A stretch of 64,000 bases of DNA from Nostoc piscinale CENA21 (lineage in GTDB: Bacteria > Cyanobacteriota > Cyanobacteriia > Cyanobacteriales > Nostocaceae), in the NCBI RefSeq assembly GCF_001298445.1, contig NZ_CP012036.1, positions 1,739,263-1,803,262 on the forward strand. Direction: 5' to 3'. Positions 52,994 to 62,244 of this stretch are shown piece after piece; position 1 is the stretch's first letter; each line of letters starts with the position of its first letter. The notes under the pieces are model-generated. The model worked only from the letters and a program-made list of their open reading frames with translations. It was not told the origin of the DNA and did not search any database. Position numbers and translations under genes: made by a program.

Positions 52994-54175
52994 CTAACGC
53001 CTAGCTACGCGCATCAATAAAAATAAACCTATACCTAAGAAAATAAAATTAGGCAACCAACCACCCAAAAAAGGAGAAATCACACCAGCTTGTCCGATCG
53101 CACCACTAACAAAAAATAGTAAATAGTAAGTAAAAATCACAATTACGCACACGCCAAAACTTGTACCTCTCCCAGTGCGTTGCGGGATGCTTCCCATTGC
53201 TGCACCGACTATGCCAAACACTAAACAGACAAAGGGTAAAGCAATTTTCTGTTGAATTCTGACTTGCAGCTTGCGAATTTTTTGGCGATCGCCTCCTAAT
53301 TTTTCCACTGTTAACTGTTCTAAAGATTCAGAAATATTCATTTCACCATAGTCGCGGCTTTTTTCTACCAGACTTAGTGGTGTGCGGGGGAGTTTGAGTT
53401 GCTGCTGTTCAAAACGTAAAATGTTGCGATAAGAACCATTAGGTGCAACTAAATAAATAGTGCCATTATAAAAATCCCAAACACTTTGCGAACCATTCCA
53501 TTGCGCTGATTCTGCCACAACTACCTGATTCAGTCCTGCTGTAGAACGGTCAATAATTGTTAAACCTTTCATGCGTTTACCGTCAAACTGGTCAGCATAA
53601 AATAAGCGTGCCAGCATCTTAGTTTTAGTTCCGTCGGCTTCTTGGATATCACGGTATTCGGGATAAAAAATATTTTGTTGTTTTAAAACTGGTTTATCAG
53701 ATTTAATAGCATTTTGAAGAGTTTGATTTGCTTGGTAATTAGCTGTTGGTGTAATTTGTTCGTTAAAGACAAATGTCATACCTGTAACTAACAAACTTAA
53801 CACCACGGCAGGTAGCACCATCCGATAGACACTTACCCCACACCCACGTAATGCGATGAGTTCACTTTCGCTAGAGAGACGACTATAAGTCATCAAAGTC
53901 GCCAACAGCGTGGACATAGGAAAAGCTAACACAATAAAATATGGCATTTTTAACAAGAAAACTTGAATCGCAATGCCCACAGGTAGCCCAGATTCAACAA
54001 TTCTTCTTACTAAGTCAAATACCGCATCAATTGTCACGCCAATCGATGAAAATGCCCCGACACCAAACAAAAACGGTGGCAGCAATTCACTGAGCAAATA
54101 ACGATCCATAATCGTAAATGGCAGCAGTGAATTAATACTATAAAAAGACTGTTGCTTTGTTGCAATCATAAGCAA
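52994..54175 (-). CDS. LptF/LptG-family lipopolysaccharide export permease
   Basis: A 393-residue YjgP/YjgQ permease. It has N-terminal helices (residues about 30-50, 60-85 and 100-120) including PYFIVLAFPMSTLLATLMTY, a periplasmic beta-jellyroll domain at about 125-290 and C-terminal helices (IALPFVCLVFGIVGAAMGSI, VIVIFTYYLLFFVSGAIGQ, LPNFIFLGIGLFLLM). With LptB it forms the inner-membrane ABC exporter that pulls lipopolysaccharide toward the periplasmic LptA bridge. Many cyanobacteria have just one such permease, presumably acting as a homodimer or with another copy elsewhere. Second in line after lptB, with a 69-bp gap; lptA lies upstream. Confidence 0.9.
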   Translation of the reverse strand: MLMIATKQQSFYSINSLLPFTIMDRYLLSELLPPFLFGVGAFSSIGVTIDAVFDLVRRIVESGLPVGIAIQVFLLKMPYFIVLAFPMSTLLATLMTYSRLSSESELIALRGCGVSVYRMVLPAVVLSLLVTGMTFVFNEQITPTANYQANQTLQNAIKSDKPVLKQQNIFYPEYRDIQEADGTKTKMLARLFYADQFDGKRMKGLTIIDRSTAGLNQVVVAESAQWNGSQSVWDFYNGTIYLVAPNGSYRNILRFEQQQLKLPRTPLSLVEKSRDYGEMNISESLEQLTVEKLGGDRQKIRKLQVRIQQKIALPFVCLVFGIVGAAMGSIPQRTGRGTSFGVCVIVIFTYYLLFFVSGAIGQAGVISPFLGGWLPNFIFLGIGLFLLMRVARR

Positions 54176-54244
54176 ATAAAAGTTTATGGTTCAACCCTGG
54201 TTAATGCGTAATTGGTAACTTCTCAATTTAAATTTTTCAGTTTT

Positions 54245-54973
54245 TTAAACGTGAAAATTATCCCCTAAATAGTATTGCCGGACGAGAGGATTGCTGTAAA
54301 GTTCGTCAGCTGTACCAGAAGCGAGAATTTGCCCTTCACGCATAATATAGGCGCGGTCAGTGATGGCTAAAGTTTCACGCACATTGTGATCTGTGATTAA
54401 TATTCCCATACCGCGATCGCGCAGTCCTGCTACAATTTCTTGAATTTCTGCCACTGCGATCGGATCAACTCCAGCAAACGGTTCATCTAACAATAAAAAC
54501 TTTGGCCCTTCTCTCCCCGCCGCCAACGCCCTGGCTAATTCTGTCCGCCGTCGTTCACCACCAGAAAGTTGAATACCTTTGCTGTTAGCTACTTTCTCTA
54601 ACCGAAACTCCTTCAGCAAAGTATACAATCGCTTCGACCACTCCCGTTTAGGGACATTGGTTTGCTCTAAAACCAAGAGTATATTATCTTGCACAGTCAG
54701 TTGACGAAATATACTGGCTTCCTGGGCTAAATAGCCAATACCCAAACGCGCCCTTTTGTGCATTGAGACACCAGTAATATCTTGAGTATCCAGCCAAACG
54801 CGCCCTTGATTGGGTCTTTCTAAACCTGTGGCAATGTAAAAGGTCGTGGTTTTACCAGCACCATTTGGGCCTAATAAACCAACGACCTCACCCTGAATAA
54901 CAGAAAGATTGACGCGATTGACAATGGCTCGCTTGCCGTAAGATTTGTGAATATTCTCTAAAACAATTTTCAC
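54245..54973 (-). CDS. lptB: LPS export ABC ATPase LptB
   Basis: A 242-residue ABC ATP-binding protein driving lipopolysaccharide transport. Walker A GLLGPNGAGKTTTFY, Q-loop YLAQEAS, signature LSGGERRRTELARAL, Walker B FLLLDEPFAGVDP and the switch His in ILITDHNVRETL are all present. The typical LptB stretch IGYLAQEASIFRQLTVQDNI is also seen. The length is normal. Between lptA and the permease gene on the minus strand. Confidence 0.96.
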   Translation of the reverse strand: MKIVLENIHKSYGKRAIVNRVNLSVIQGEVVGLLGPNGAGKTTTFYIATGLERPNQGRVWLDTQDITGVSMHKRARLGIGYLAQEASIFRQLTVQDNILLVLEQTNVPKREWSKRLYTLLKEFRLEKVANSKGIQLSGGERRRTELARALAAGREGPKFLLLDEPFAGVDPIAVAEIQEIVAGLRDRGMGILITDHNVRETLAITDRAYIMREGQILASGTADELYSNPLVRQYYLGDNFHV

Positions 54974-55145
54974 TATCAGCGTTGATTGATACTAAGTAGT
55001 TATTATGAACTGCATACACTAGTGGCGTGGCAAGGCTACTAGGACTTATGAAAAAGGGATTAGAGGCTAGAACTAGTTTTTTTACTCAACACTCATAATT
55101 GTGAGGATAAACCAGGAAGTTATTCCCCGCAGTTCTACTTAAATA

Positions 55146-55643
55146 TTAATTGGCAGGCTTGAGATTTGGGGTTTTGGGGGCTGGTGTAGTATTTTGTCCA
55201 CCTAGTTCTGAGTCTTCCACCATATAAATCGACTCTACCTGACGATTGCCTTGGGGTAAAGCGACAAACCTGCCTTCATCAATTAAATATGTCACCTTCT
55301 CTGCCCGAATACTATTGCCGCCTTGCTGCAAAATATAGACATTGCCACTAAAATCTATACGGCGTTCTTTGCTAAAGTATTGGGCTTGAGCCGCCGTAGC
55401 CTGGATTTGCCGCGCTGGATACAACATCTGCACATTACCACGGGCAGTGATAATTTGGCTTTTAGCGTCATATTCTTGGATATCAGAACGAATAGTTAAA
55501 GGCCGATTACCGCCAGCAGACTGCGCGGTTGCTGTTTGTGTTTGGCTAGGAAAGGTAAATGCGCCTAAAAGTGCGGCTGGGAGTACCAAGGCTAGACCAA
55601 AGTGACGTAGTTGTGATGTTAGCGATTGATTGCAGGGCTTCAT
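55146..55643 (-). CDS. lptA: LptA/OstA-like periplasmic LPS-binding protein
   Basis: A 165-residue exported protein. The signal peptide covers about residues 1-38 (hydrophobic FGLALVLPAALLGAFTF; cleavage near TATAQS). The mature part has the OstA beta-jellyroll pattern: LTIRSDIQEYDAKSQIITAR, GNVQMLYPARQIQATAAQAQ and IDFSGNVYILQQGGNSIRAE. It should form the periplasmic bridge that moves lipopolysaccharide to the outer membrane. The C-terminus is a short Pro/Thr-rich tail. About 170 bp upstream of lptB in the same direction, so probably one operon with lptB and the permease. Confidence 0.88.
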   Translation of the reverse strand: MKPCNQSLTSQLRHFGLALVLPAALLGAFTFPSQTQTATAQSAGGNRPLTIRSDIQEYDAKSQIITARGNVQMLYPARQIQATAAQAQYFSKERRIDFSGNVYILQQGGNSIRAEKVTYLIDEGRFVALPQGNRQVESIYMVEDSELGGQNTTPAPKTPNLKPAN

Positions 55644-55886
55644 AGAAATTTGGGATTCAGAATTTCTGATTTGATACTAATTATCTCAAGTACTTTCTCC
55701 AGCGATAACCTCTACAATCTGGAATAGCTTGGGATAAGTCATGGCTGGAAAACTGACGTTTGGCAGAACGTTGAAGTTTCATCATGATCATATAAGTCTA
55801 ATGCGGATTTCCCAAACAAGCGATCGCTCTCTGGATTTGGAGTGTTATCATAGCTGAGGAACATCTTTGCATTTCTATCAGTACCT

Positions 55887-55927
55887 GGAGAGGTGGCAGA
55901 GTGGTTGAATGCGGCGCACTCGAAATG
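55887..55927 (+). pseudogene. 5' half of tRNA-Ser(CGA) split by the integrated element
   Basis: GGAGAGGTGGCAGAGTGGTT continues through the D-arm to the anticodon arm GCGCACTCGAAATG, giving anticodon CGA. Directly after TG the sequence leaves the tRNA: no variable arm, T-arm or acceptor 3' strand occurs within the following sequence. Thus this is the left junction of an element integrated in the anticodon arm. A restored tRNA should exist at the right end, beyond 64000. Alternatively the gene is lost. Confidence 0.8.
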
Positions 55928-55945
55928 TTAGTTTAAATACATTTC
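55922..55945. other. Putative attL core with inverted repeat
   Basis: GAAATGT (55922-55928) and ACATTTC (55939-55945) form a 7-bp inverted repeat around ten bases, overlapping the point where the tRNA sequence breaks off. Tyrosine recombinases bind such arms around their crossover, and the integrase gene begins about 85 bp away. Confidence 0.5.
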
Positions 55946-56030
55946 AGCATCTCAGTATAAGACTTTTAGGCAGTTAAATAAAGGGCATCACCTTAGATTA
56001 GACGTTTTGATGTCTGAGGTGAAACCTGTA

Positions 56031-57212
56031 ATGTTACGTAAGGCAAGAAAGGGTAGTGTAACTATAAATGCTAAAGCTGGTAAGCTTCGTATTGTCTTAC
56101 CGCGTAATATTGGCGACGGGAAACAGCATTATATTTACACAGGTTTTGAAGACGCACCTAAGAACCGTAAAAAGGTTCAAATGGTTGCTTTACAGATTGA
56201 GGCGGATATTGAAGATGGTTGTCTGGATTGCACTTTAGAGAAATACAGAACAGCATTAGGCGTTTTAAGAGGGCAACAAAGACTGCAAATTATTCCTAAA
56301 ACACCAAACTTAATGCAGTTATGGGCTAAATACTGCGAATTTAAGCAACATCAGGTTTCTGTCTCCACTTTTAATCAGGATTTTTTGGGAAATTACGCCA
56401 AGTCGATAAATAATTTGCCTGTCAATGAAATTAAGGATGCGATCGCAATCAGAGATCATTTACTGCAAACTTACCCGCCATATACAGCCAAGCGTTATCT
56501 CACTCAAATCAATGCTTGTTGTAAGTGGGCCGTTAAATCAAAATTAATTACCAGCAATCCATTTGAAGGATTGGCTGTTGATATCAAGGTTAAACGTTGG
56601 GACACGGGAAAAATTGACCCTTTCACCCTAGCAGAGCGTGATGCCATTATCCAAGGTTTTGAACAACACCCTCTCTACAGTGGTTACACAAATTTTGTAA
56701 GGTTTTTATTTTTGACTGGATGTCGGCTTGGAGAAGCGATCGCCTTGCAGTGGAAACACATCAATATTGATTGCACAGAAATTTACTTTTGCGAGTCTTA
56801 TAGTTTCCACGGGCGCAAAGAAACCAAAACGGGGGTTAATCGCAAGTTTCCTTGTAATGAGCAATTACGGGCTTTTTTACTGTCTGCCAGAGAACATAAG
56901 CCCAGTCCAGACTCACTTTTATTTCCTGCACTTGGCGGGGGAGAAATTAAAGCTAACAGTTTTACGGGCGTTATTTGGCGCGGTGGCGTAAGTCATGGCG
57001 TAAAAACTTCGGGCATTGTTACCCAACTCGTTGTAGAAGGTAAGGTTTCACGATACCGACCACCTTACAATTGCCGACACACTTTTATTAGTTTGTGTTT
57101 GGAGCGCGGCGTTAGCGTTCAAAAGGTTGCGCGGTGGGTTGGTAACTCTCCAGAGGTTATTTATAAACACTACGCCGGTGTGGTGTCTGATGTTTCAGTC
57201 CCCGAACTTTAA
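56031..57212 (+). CDS. Tyrosine recombinase (integrase) of the element
   Basis: About 393 residues from ATG 56031 (MLRKARKGSVTINAKAG), which has GAGGTG nine bases upstream; the ORF itself extends to TTG 56007. Residues about 95-190 are the SAM-like core-binding domain and 200-390 the catalytic domain. The catalytic set is visible: Arg in LTGCRLGEAIAL, His-x-x-Arg in YNCRHTFISL, and the Tyr in VIYKHYAGVV. N-terminal basic residues suit arm-site binding. It lies beside the split tRNA, so it should catalyse integration and excision of this element. It resembles the integrases of other cyanobacterial genomic elements rather than XisA. Confidence 0.88.
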   Translation: MLRKARKGSVTINAKAGKLRIVLPRNIGDGKQHYIYTGFEDAPKNRKKVQMVALQIEADIEDGCLDCTLEKYRTALGVLRGQQRLQIIPKTPNLMQLWAKYCEFKQHQVSVSTFNQDFLGNYAKSINNLPVNEIKDAIAIRDHLLQTYPPYTAKRYLTQINACCKWAVKSKLITSNPFEGLAVDIKVKRWDTGKIDPFTLAERDAIIQGFEQHPLYSGYTNFVRFLFLTGCRLGEAIALQWKHINIDCTEIYFCESYSFHGRKETKTGVNRKFPCNEQLRAFLLSAREHKPSPDSLLFPALGGGEIKANSFTGVIWRGGVSHGVKTSGIVTQLVVEGKVSRYRPPYNCRHTFISLCLERGVSVQKVARWVGNSPEVIYKHYAGVVSDVSVPEL

Positions 57213-57385
57213 ATAAGGAAATAAGGATTATTTTACGCAGATAAGAAATTAATCCTTAATTTAAGCTTTTTTCTCTACAAATAAGAAAACAACTCCTTAA
57301 TTAAATTAAGGATTAATTTGCGTAAGTAAGAAAATCATTCCTTAAATTAAGGAATTAAGCCCGAAATTAAGGCACAGCAATACTT
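57213..57385. repeat. Iteron-like AT-rich repeats downstream of the integrase
   Basis: Contains repeated, partly inverted units of the type TTAAGGATTAA/TTAATCCTTAA: ATTAATCCTTAATTTAAGC, CTCCTTAATTAAATTAAGGA, CCTTAAATTAAGGAATTAA. About six units in 150 bp. Similar units reappear at 61871-62010. They look like binding sites for a Rep or regulator (origin or operator); inference. Confidence 0.55.
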
Positions 57386-57459
57386 TACGTCGTCAAGTAA
57401 TTGTCAGTTCGAGAACTATGTGTTATCGTGGACACAAGTATAAAATATTACTAAGTGCG

Positions 57460-57600
57460 ATGGAAAAACGAGAGGCGCTGATTAAATTGCGCGTTAATCC
57501 TCAAGAACACCAACTAATAAAACAAGCCGCTCAGTCTCAAGGCTTAACAATTAGTTCTTATGTTCGCCAAAACGTCGGATTACCTAAGCTTGGTAGTTAA
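57460..57600 (+). CDS. Small ribbon-helix-helix protein
   Basis: A 46-residue protein if started at ATG 57460 (MEKREALIKLRVNPQEH); the ORF can be read from 57418 with no better start. The pattern of beta strand (EALIKLRVN) and two helices (PQEHQLIKQAAQSQG, TISSYVRQNVGL) is that of CopG/MobC-type RHH proteins. These regulate plasmid copy number, toxin-antitoxin expression or mobilisation. A terminator follows (57632-57658), so it is a short single-gene unit. No toxin gene is adjacent. Confidence 0.65.
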   Translation: MEKREALIKLRVNPQEHQLIKQAAQSQGLTISSYVRQNVGLPKLGS

Positions 57601-57631
57601 CGATAGATAGTGATTTCTGTAGAAATGAATA

Positions 57632-57680
57632 AAGCCCACTTGTGGAGACAAGAGGGCTTAATTAGTTTCTTTTTTTCTTT
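57632..57680 (+). terminator. Rho-independent terminator
   Basis: AAGCCC-A-CTTGT, loop, ACAAG-A-GGGCTT (57632-57658), followed by a T-rich stretch (57667-57680, TTTCTTTTTTTCTTTT). It ends the RHH transcript before the replication gene. Confidence 0.85.
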
Positions 57681-57724
57681 TGTAAACCCATTAGTTTTCA
57701 ATCTTTTAGCAAGGGTGCTTACTA

Positions 57725-60700
57725 ATGGATTCATACACCTTACGGTGTAAATTAACTATGCCTAATATTAAATCAGAATTTGAACAACAGCAAGCAATTT
57801 CTTACTTAAATTTTAGCACACCTTCAACGCTAACGACAAGCTCAAACCTTAACAATAGAACGGCTTTCGAGCTTTTTATACAGTCTTCTTTCACCCCCAG
57901 CGATACGGCTTGGTTTAAGTTAGGACATGATAAATTTTTTTGTTGGAACTGTAGAACCAGGGGGGAGAATAAGCCTCTGGGAAACTAGAGGAACTGGCAA
58001 AAACAGATACAGAGCAACTTTTTATCCAGATGGATTCGGCATACTATCGCAGTTAGCCGATCAAGAGGACGGCGGCGTTTTTTACATTCCTGGGAAACCT
58101 AGCGAGTATCCACTAAAAGAATACTGCCTTGCCTCTAACGACATCGGCGCGGAGATGGACGACGGCGCAGAGATCGAGCAGAGAGGGCGAATTGATAAAT
58201 TTATCCGTCTCAGTGGTATTAAACCAACGTTTACAGTTACCAGTGGCGGTAAATCTTTACATCCGCACCTCGTTTTGACTGACAAGGTAGAGATTAAATT
58301 AAGAACTTACTTCTCTCGAATGTTTGCGATCGCCCTCTTAGGTGATCCGGCAGTGTGTAACCCGCATCAGCCAATGCGTGCGCCCGGATTCTTCCGCAAG
58401 GAGAAGGGAAAACTCCAAGTTTTAGATTCTTACTCTGGAGTTAAATACTCTGCGTCAGAACTGACGCAAGCTTTTGAAAAGTTTTTTTACAGCGAATGAC
58501 TATAAGTTCTATTCGTTTGAGAATTTTTCAGATGAAAGATGGTCGGAAATTAAAAAAGTACTTAGTAGTAAAAAACTTTCCATTTTCAAGAAAGAGATTG
58601 AAATTAAGCGTCTGCTTAATTTAGATGAACAGAATCCACCAAAAAATGTACAGTGTCAAAGAAAAACAAACGCCTCTACTGAGTCTAATGCTAATAGTAG
58701 CGACTCCACAGTTCCGCTAATTAGGCTCTGTAGTTACGAAGTCCAAACACTAATAAAAGATGGTGTCAAAGAAGGCGGGAGAAACCAGGACGCTTTTAAA
58801 GTTGCTGCGGAAGTAATAGCAGTTGAGAATTGGGCTAAAGGCAACAACTCTCTAAATATGGCTGTGGAAGTTTCCGGTACTGCCAGAGAATTGTACGCGG
58901 GTTACTGCCAAAACTGTGACCCTGCCCTAGACGGATCTGAAGCAGAAGCAGTTTGGAAGTCTGCTTCTGCTAGAGATTTAAAACCCAGCCGTATTAACGA
59001 TGAGGACGGCAACGATGGTTTTTTATGGAGCATTGTTGCTGGTGACGATCCAGAACTACTAAATAAGCTCATTGTTCGCCCTAAATGGCATCACATCACT
59101 GATTGTTCAATAAAAAAACCTTGGGGTGGCTTTGAGTATGATCCAAAAGTTTTGGAGAAGATACCGCCACAGGGGATTCTTATTCTTAAAGCTCCGATGG
59201 GAGGCGGTAAAACGAAACTCATTGATGTTTTGATTAATGAAATCTACCGCGATTCTAGAGTTGTTAGTGTTACTCCTACGATTGCTTTAAATGAAGTGTT
59301 GGGTAATCGGCTAAAAATCGATATACGCGATGATGTTGAAGCAATGGGATTTGACCCGAAACTCATTGAAAAAATTGGCTTTGTATGCCCTTCTTTATGG
59401 AAATTGCTAGGGCGTGATTATGGTAATCATAGTATTGCAATTTTAGATGAGTTTAGACAATCTCTCTCATTCCTTACTCAATCAAAGGAGTGTGATACTT
59501 ACTCACCGCGATCGCAAAATATAAAGGCATTAAATGAAGTGTGCAGAAACTCAGATATTATTATTTTGAGCGATGCTTATATCACTAATGTAGAAGCCGA
59601 TTATATTACTAATTTACGTCCCGATTTGCCAGTATACGTGCTTGAAATTCCTACCTACACACGGGATAGGGAAATTTGGGAGATTACAAACGAAGCTAAA
59701 AATTACCAATTGATTGACCAATTGCTAGAAGAAGGGAAAAGCCTAATTATTCCCTGTGATTCTCAAAGAACTGGTGAGGCATTAGATGAAATTTACACTA
59801 CTAAATCAATTGAGGAACGCTATCAGAAGCAAGGGTTTAAAACCTTCCGCCTTGACCGCGAAACTAAAGGCGGAAGAGAACAAGAATTATTTTTAAACAA
59901 TCCTACCGAATATATCAAAGCTCATCCAGAAATAAGGCTATTTATTTTTTCCCCAACGTTAGGGTCGGGGGCAAGTATCGAAGATGGTCATTTTGACGCA
60001 ATGGTAGCCTTAAATACGCATTTAACCCCGACCGATTTTTTGCAGATGGTCGGGCGATATCGCCTTCAAATACCTCTCTATTATTGGTCGAGTTCTGACA
60101 AGCCAAATAGAAGTGATTGGAGTAAAAGCCATTATCCATCAGAGCATAAAAAAAGCTTCTTCGATAGCGTTGACCGACTTACGGACGTTGCAAAAATTCA
60201 ATCGCCAGAACCTACCCCCGATGCGATTGCTGACGAATTACGCAGAATAGCCCGTGCTGGGCTAGAGGGACAATCCCCTATTTTAGATTTAATTTGTAAG
60301 CAACGTGCTAGACATAATTACTTAAGCTGCAAGCGTCGGGACAAGCTAAGAGAGCAATTCTCATCCGATGGTTACACTGTTGATTCTTTTGATGCGGAGG
60401 GTAAAGAAATTGATTCGTCTTTCTTAGGAGATAAGAGGGAGGCCACAAAACAAATATTACTGAAAAAAGCGGTTGCTATTATTGAAGCGCCATTAGTTAA
60501 TGAGGCAGAAGGCGAGAAACTTTTAAATAAAAAAGTTTTAATAACCCCAAGTGAACGTATTAAGGCTGAGAAGTACAAATTTAATAAAATGCTTCCTGGT
60601 TTTCTAGGCTCCATAAAAGATGAATCCGAGGCAATAGAGTTTTACTACCGACACTTAAAAGACGGAGGACGATGGGTAAGTTCCGTTTTTGCGCGGTGGC

Positions 60701-60801
60701 GTTGGGAGAATAGAGAACTACTGAAAGCCCAAGATATTAAAAGTCTAGAACGGTTATTAGGGCAGTTTAAGGATAGTGGAACTGATAGCCTGGTGATTTA
60801 G
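57725..60801 (+). pseudogene. Plasmid-type primase/helicase replication protein (CyRepA-like), broken by two T7 runs
   Basis: Three ORFs (57725-57988, 57927-58499, 58474-60801) read as one protein of about 1025 residues if one T is removed from each of T7 57935-57941 and 58482-58488. The first two parts look like an archaeo-eukaryotic-type primase or bifunctional DNA-replication module (LWETRGTGKNRYRATFYPDG, SGGKSLHPHL, MRAPGFFRKEKGKLQVLDSY). The third has a primase C-terminal block and then a P-loop helicase: Walker A ILKAPMGGGKTKLID, the Walker B-like IAILDEFRQ, VSVTPTIAL, and LGSGASIEDGHF with MVGRYR near the end. The layout is that of the CyRepA1 family of cyanobacterial plasmids. As the flanking pieces are well conserved, the breaks are recent or artefacts. 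Confidence 0.72.
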
Positions 60802-61870
60802 ATAAGCTAAAAAACGCCCTACTTTAAATTTCTCGAAGAGATAGAGTTTTTTGAGGAGTTTGGACTAGGTAATGAAGTTACGCTCAAAAAAGTAATTAGG
60901 TGGATCTTCAAGCTTAATTCTGAAGATGCTGTGCAAGAAATATTTGATTATAGCAAGTTGGAAGATGTTCCTAAAGCTAAAAAGGACGCTATCACCAAAA
61001 AATATATCAAACCACTACCCCCTAAATACAAACGCGAACTGGACAAATATTTAGGGATTATCCTGTCTAGTGACAAAAAAAAGTATTAATTATTTAATAC
61101 GAAATATTGGTAACGTACTTTCTCGGTTTGGGTTTAAGCAAATCAAGCAGAGAGGGGATAACAATTTAGGGATTTACCAAGTTGTAGACGGGGATGATGT
61201 ACTACAAGAAGACTACAGAAAACGCCTTGAAAGCATCATTTCAGAAAAGTTTGCAAAAAGCGGGGGTTTAAAGGCTGAAACCCCTATGGTTGAGGGGAAA
61301 AATGAGCAGAAGATCGAACCCACCCTGTCTATAACCACTACTCGTTCGATCTTCTGCGCCTCCGCGCCTTACCCAGAGACAATTTCAGTGTCAAAATCAC
61401 CCGATTTTGAACAAAAAAATAAAACGTACTACAACACGACTCTAGATAGGGAGTGTCACACTACATATTCCGAACCGACCGAGTGTAACGATGGGGCTAT
61501 CCAGTCGCCCCTGACGTACCGTATACCAGTTTTTAACCAAGAACACTGCGATCGCACCCCAGAACAAAAAACATTAAAATCGCGGCTCCAGGAAGTTAAA
61601 GATTTTGGGATGTTGATTGATGTTCTAAATTTTGTCCCACTTGAAGCAGTAAAAGCGGCTGCGGAAGATTTACCACCGGAATACGCCAACGTAAAGAGGT
61701 TAGTAAAATTCGCTGTTTGGGACGACGCACAGCAAAAATGGGTCGCGCTACCGAGATACGCTCACCCTGGCTATACGAAGCCTCTCCGATGGATTGATGC
61801 GATCGCTGGCATAAACCATATATCTGTACCAGAAAGAGTAGACAGAGAAGTTAAAGCAGCACCCTGGTAA
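60802..61870 (+). pseudogene. C-terminal continuation of the replication protein, frameshifted
   Basis: In the frame of the helicase ORF, after TAG at 60799 and TAA at 60808, coding character resumes at 60811-61089 (FLEEIEFFEEFG, SEDAVQEIFDYSKLEDVPKA). An A8 run (61075-61082) then separates it from ORF 61070-61870; one base fewer fuses them as SSDKKSINYLIR. The last ORF (266 codons) carries FGFKQIKQRGDNNLGIYQVV and a C-terminal domain with YANVKRLVKFAVWDDAQQKW and GYTKPLRWIDAIAG. It contains two in-frame palindromes (61263-61284 and 61306-61357). Either one huge damaged Rep protein or a second, short plasmid gene. I do not recognise its domain by name. Confidence 0.5.
61306..61357. repeat. 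In-frame inverted repeat within the replication-protein C-terminal gene
   Basis: GCAGAAGATCGAAC (61306-61319) and GTTCGATCTTCTGC (61344-61357) are exact inverse copies around 24 bases. Together with GGGGTTT/AAACCCC (61263-61269/61278-61284) they lie in a segment that adds about 30 low-complexity residues between two conserved-looking parts. Confidence 0.6.
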
Positions 61871-62244
61871 AAATAAGGATTAAGGAATAACGTTAATTTT
61901 TTAATTCTTAAATCCTTAAATTTAGCGTTAAATTCTAAAAATAAGGTTTTGCTCTAAATTAACGTTATTTTTTACTAATCCTAAATTCCTTAAATTAACA
62001 AAAACGATGATAGTTTATTTACGATGTTAATTATAAGTGGATTCAAATGTTAACGTACCTCTAAAATTTAGCGTTAACTTTTGCGATTTTATTCTTCAAC
62101 CTTATCTGAACAAAATTACCAAAAATTGTTAATTCTAAAAAATCGGTACATTAAAAGTTAAGTAAGAATGACATTTTTGCTACAATGTAAGAATTATTAA
62201 GAATTTAATGTACTTTTTTCTTAAATTAGCAACTTAGAGAAAAT
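61871..62244. repeat. Second iteron-like AT-rich region
   Basis: About 370 bp free of genes. It is very AT-rich with repeated short units TTAACGTTA, TTTAGCGTTAA and TCCTTAAAT (for example TAACGTTAATTTTTTAATTC at 61889-61908, TTTAGCGTTAAATTCTAAA at 61919-61937, AAATTAACGTTATTTTTTAC at 61957-61976 and TTTAGCGTTAACTTTTGC at 62067-62084). Units of this kind suit a replication origin or operator for the element. Terminal AATGTAAGAATTATTAAGAA motifs lie just before the next gene. Confidence 0.5.
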
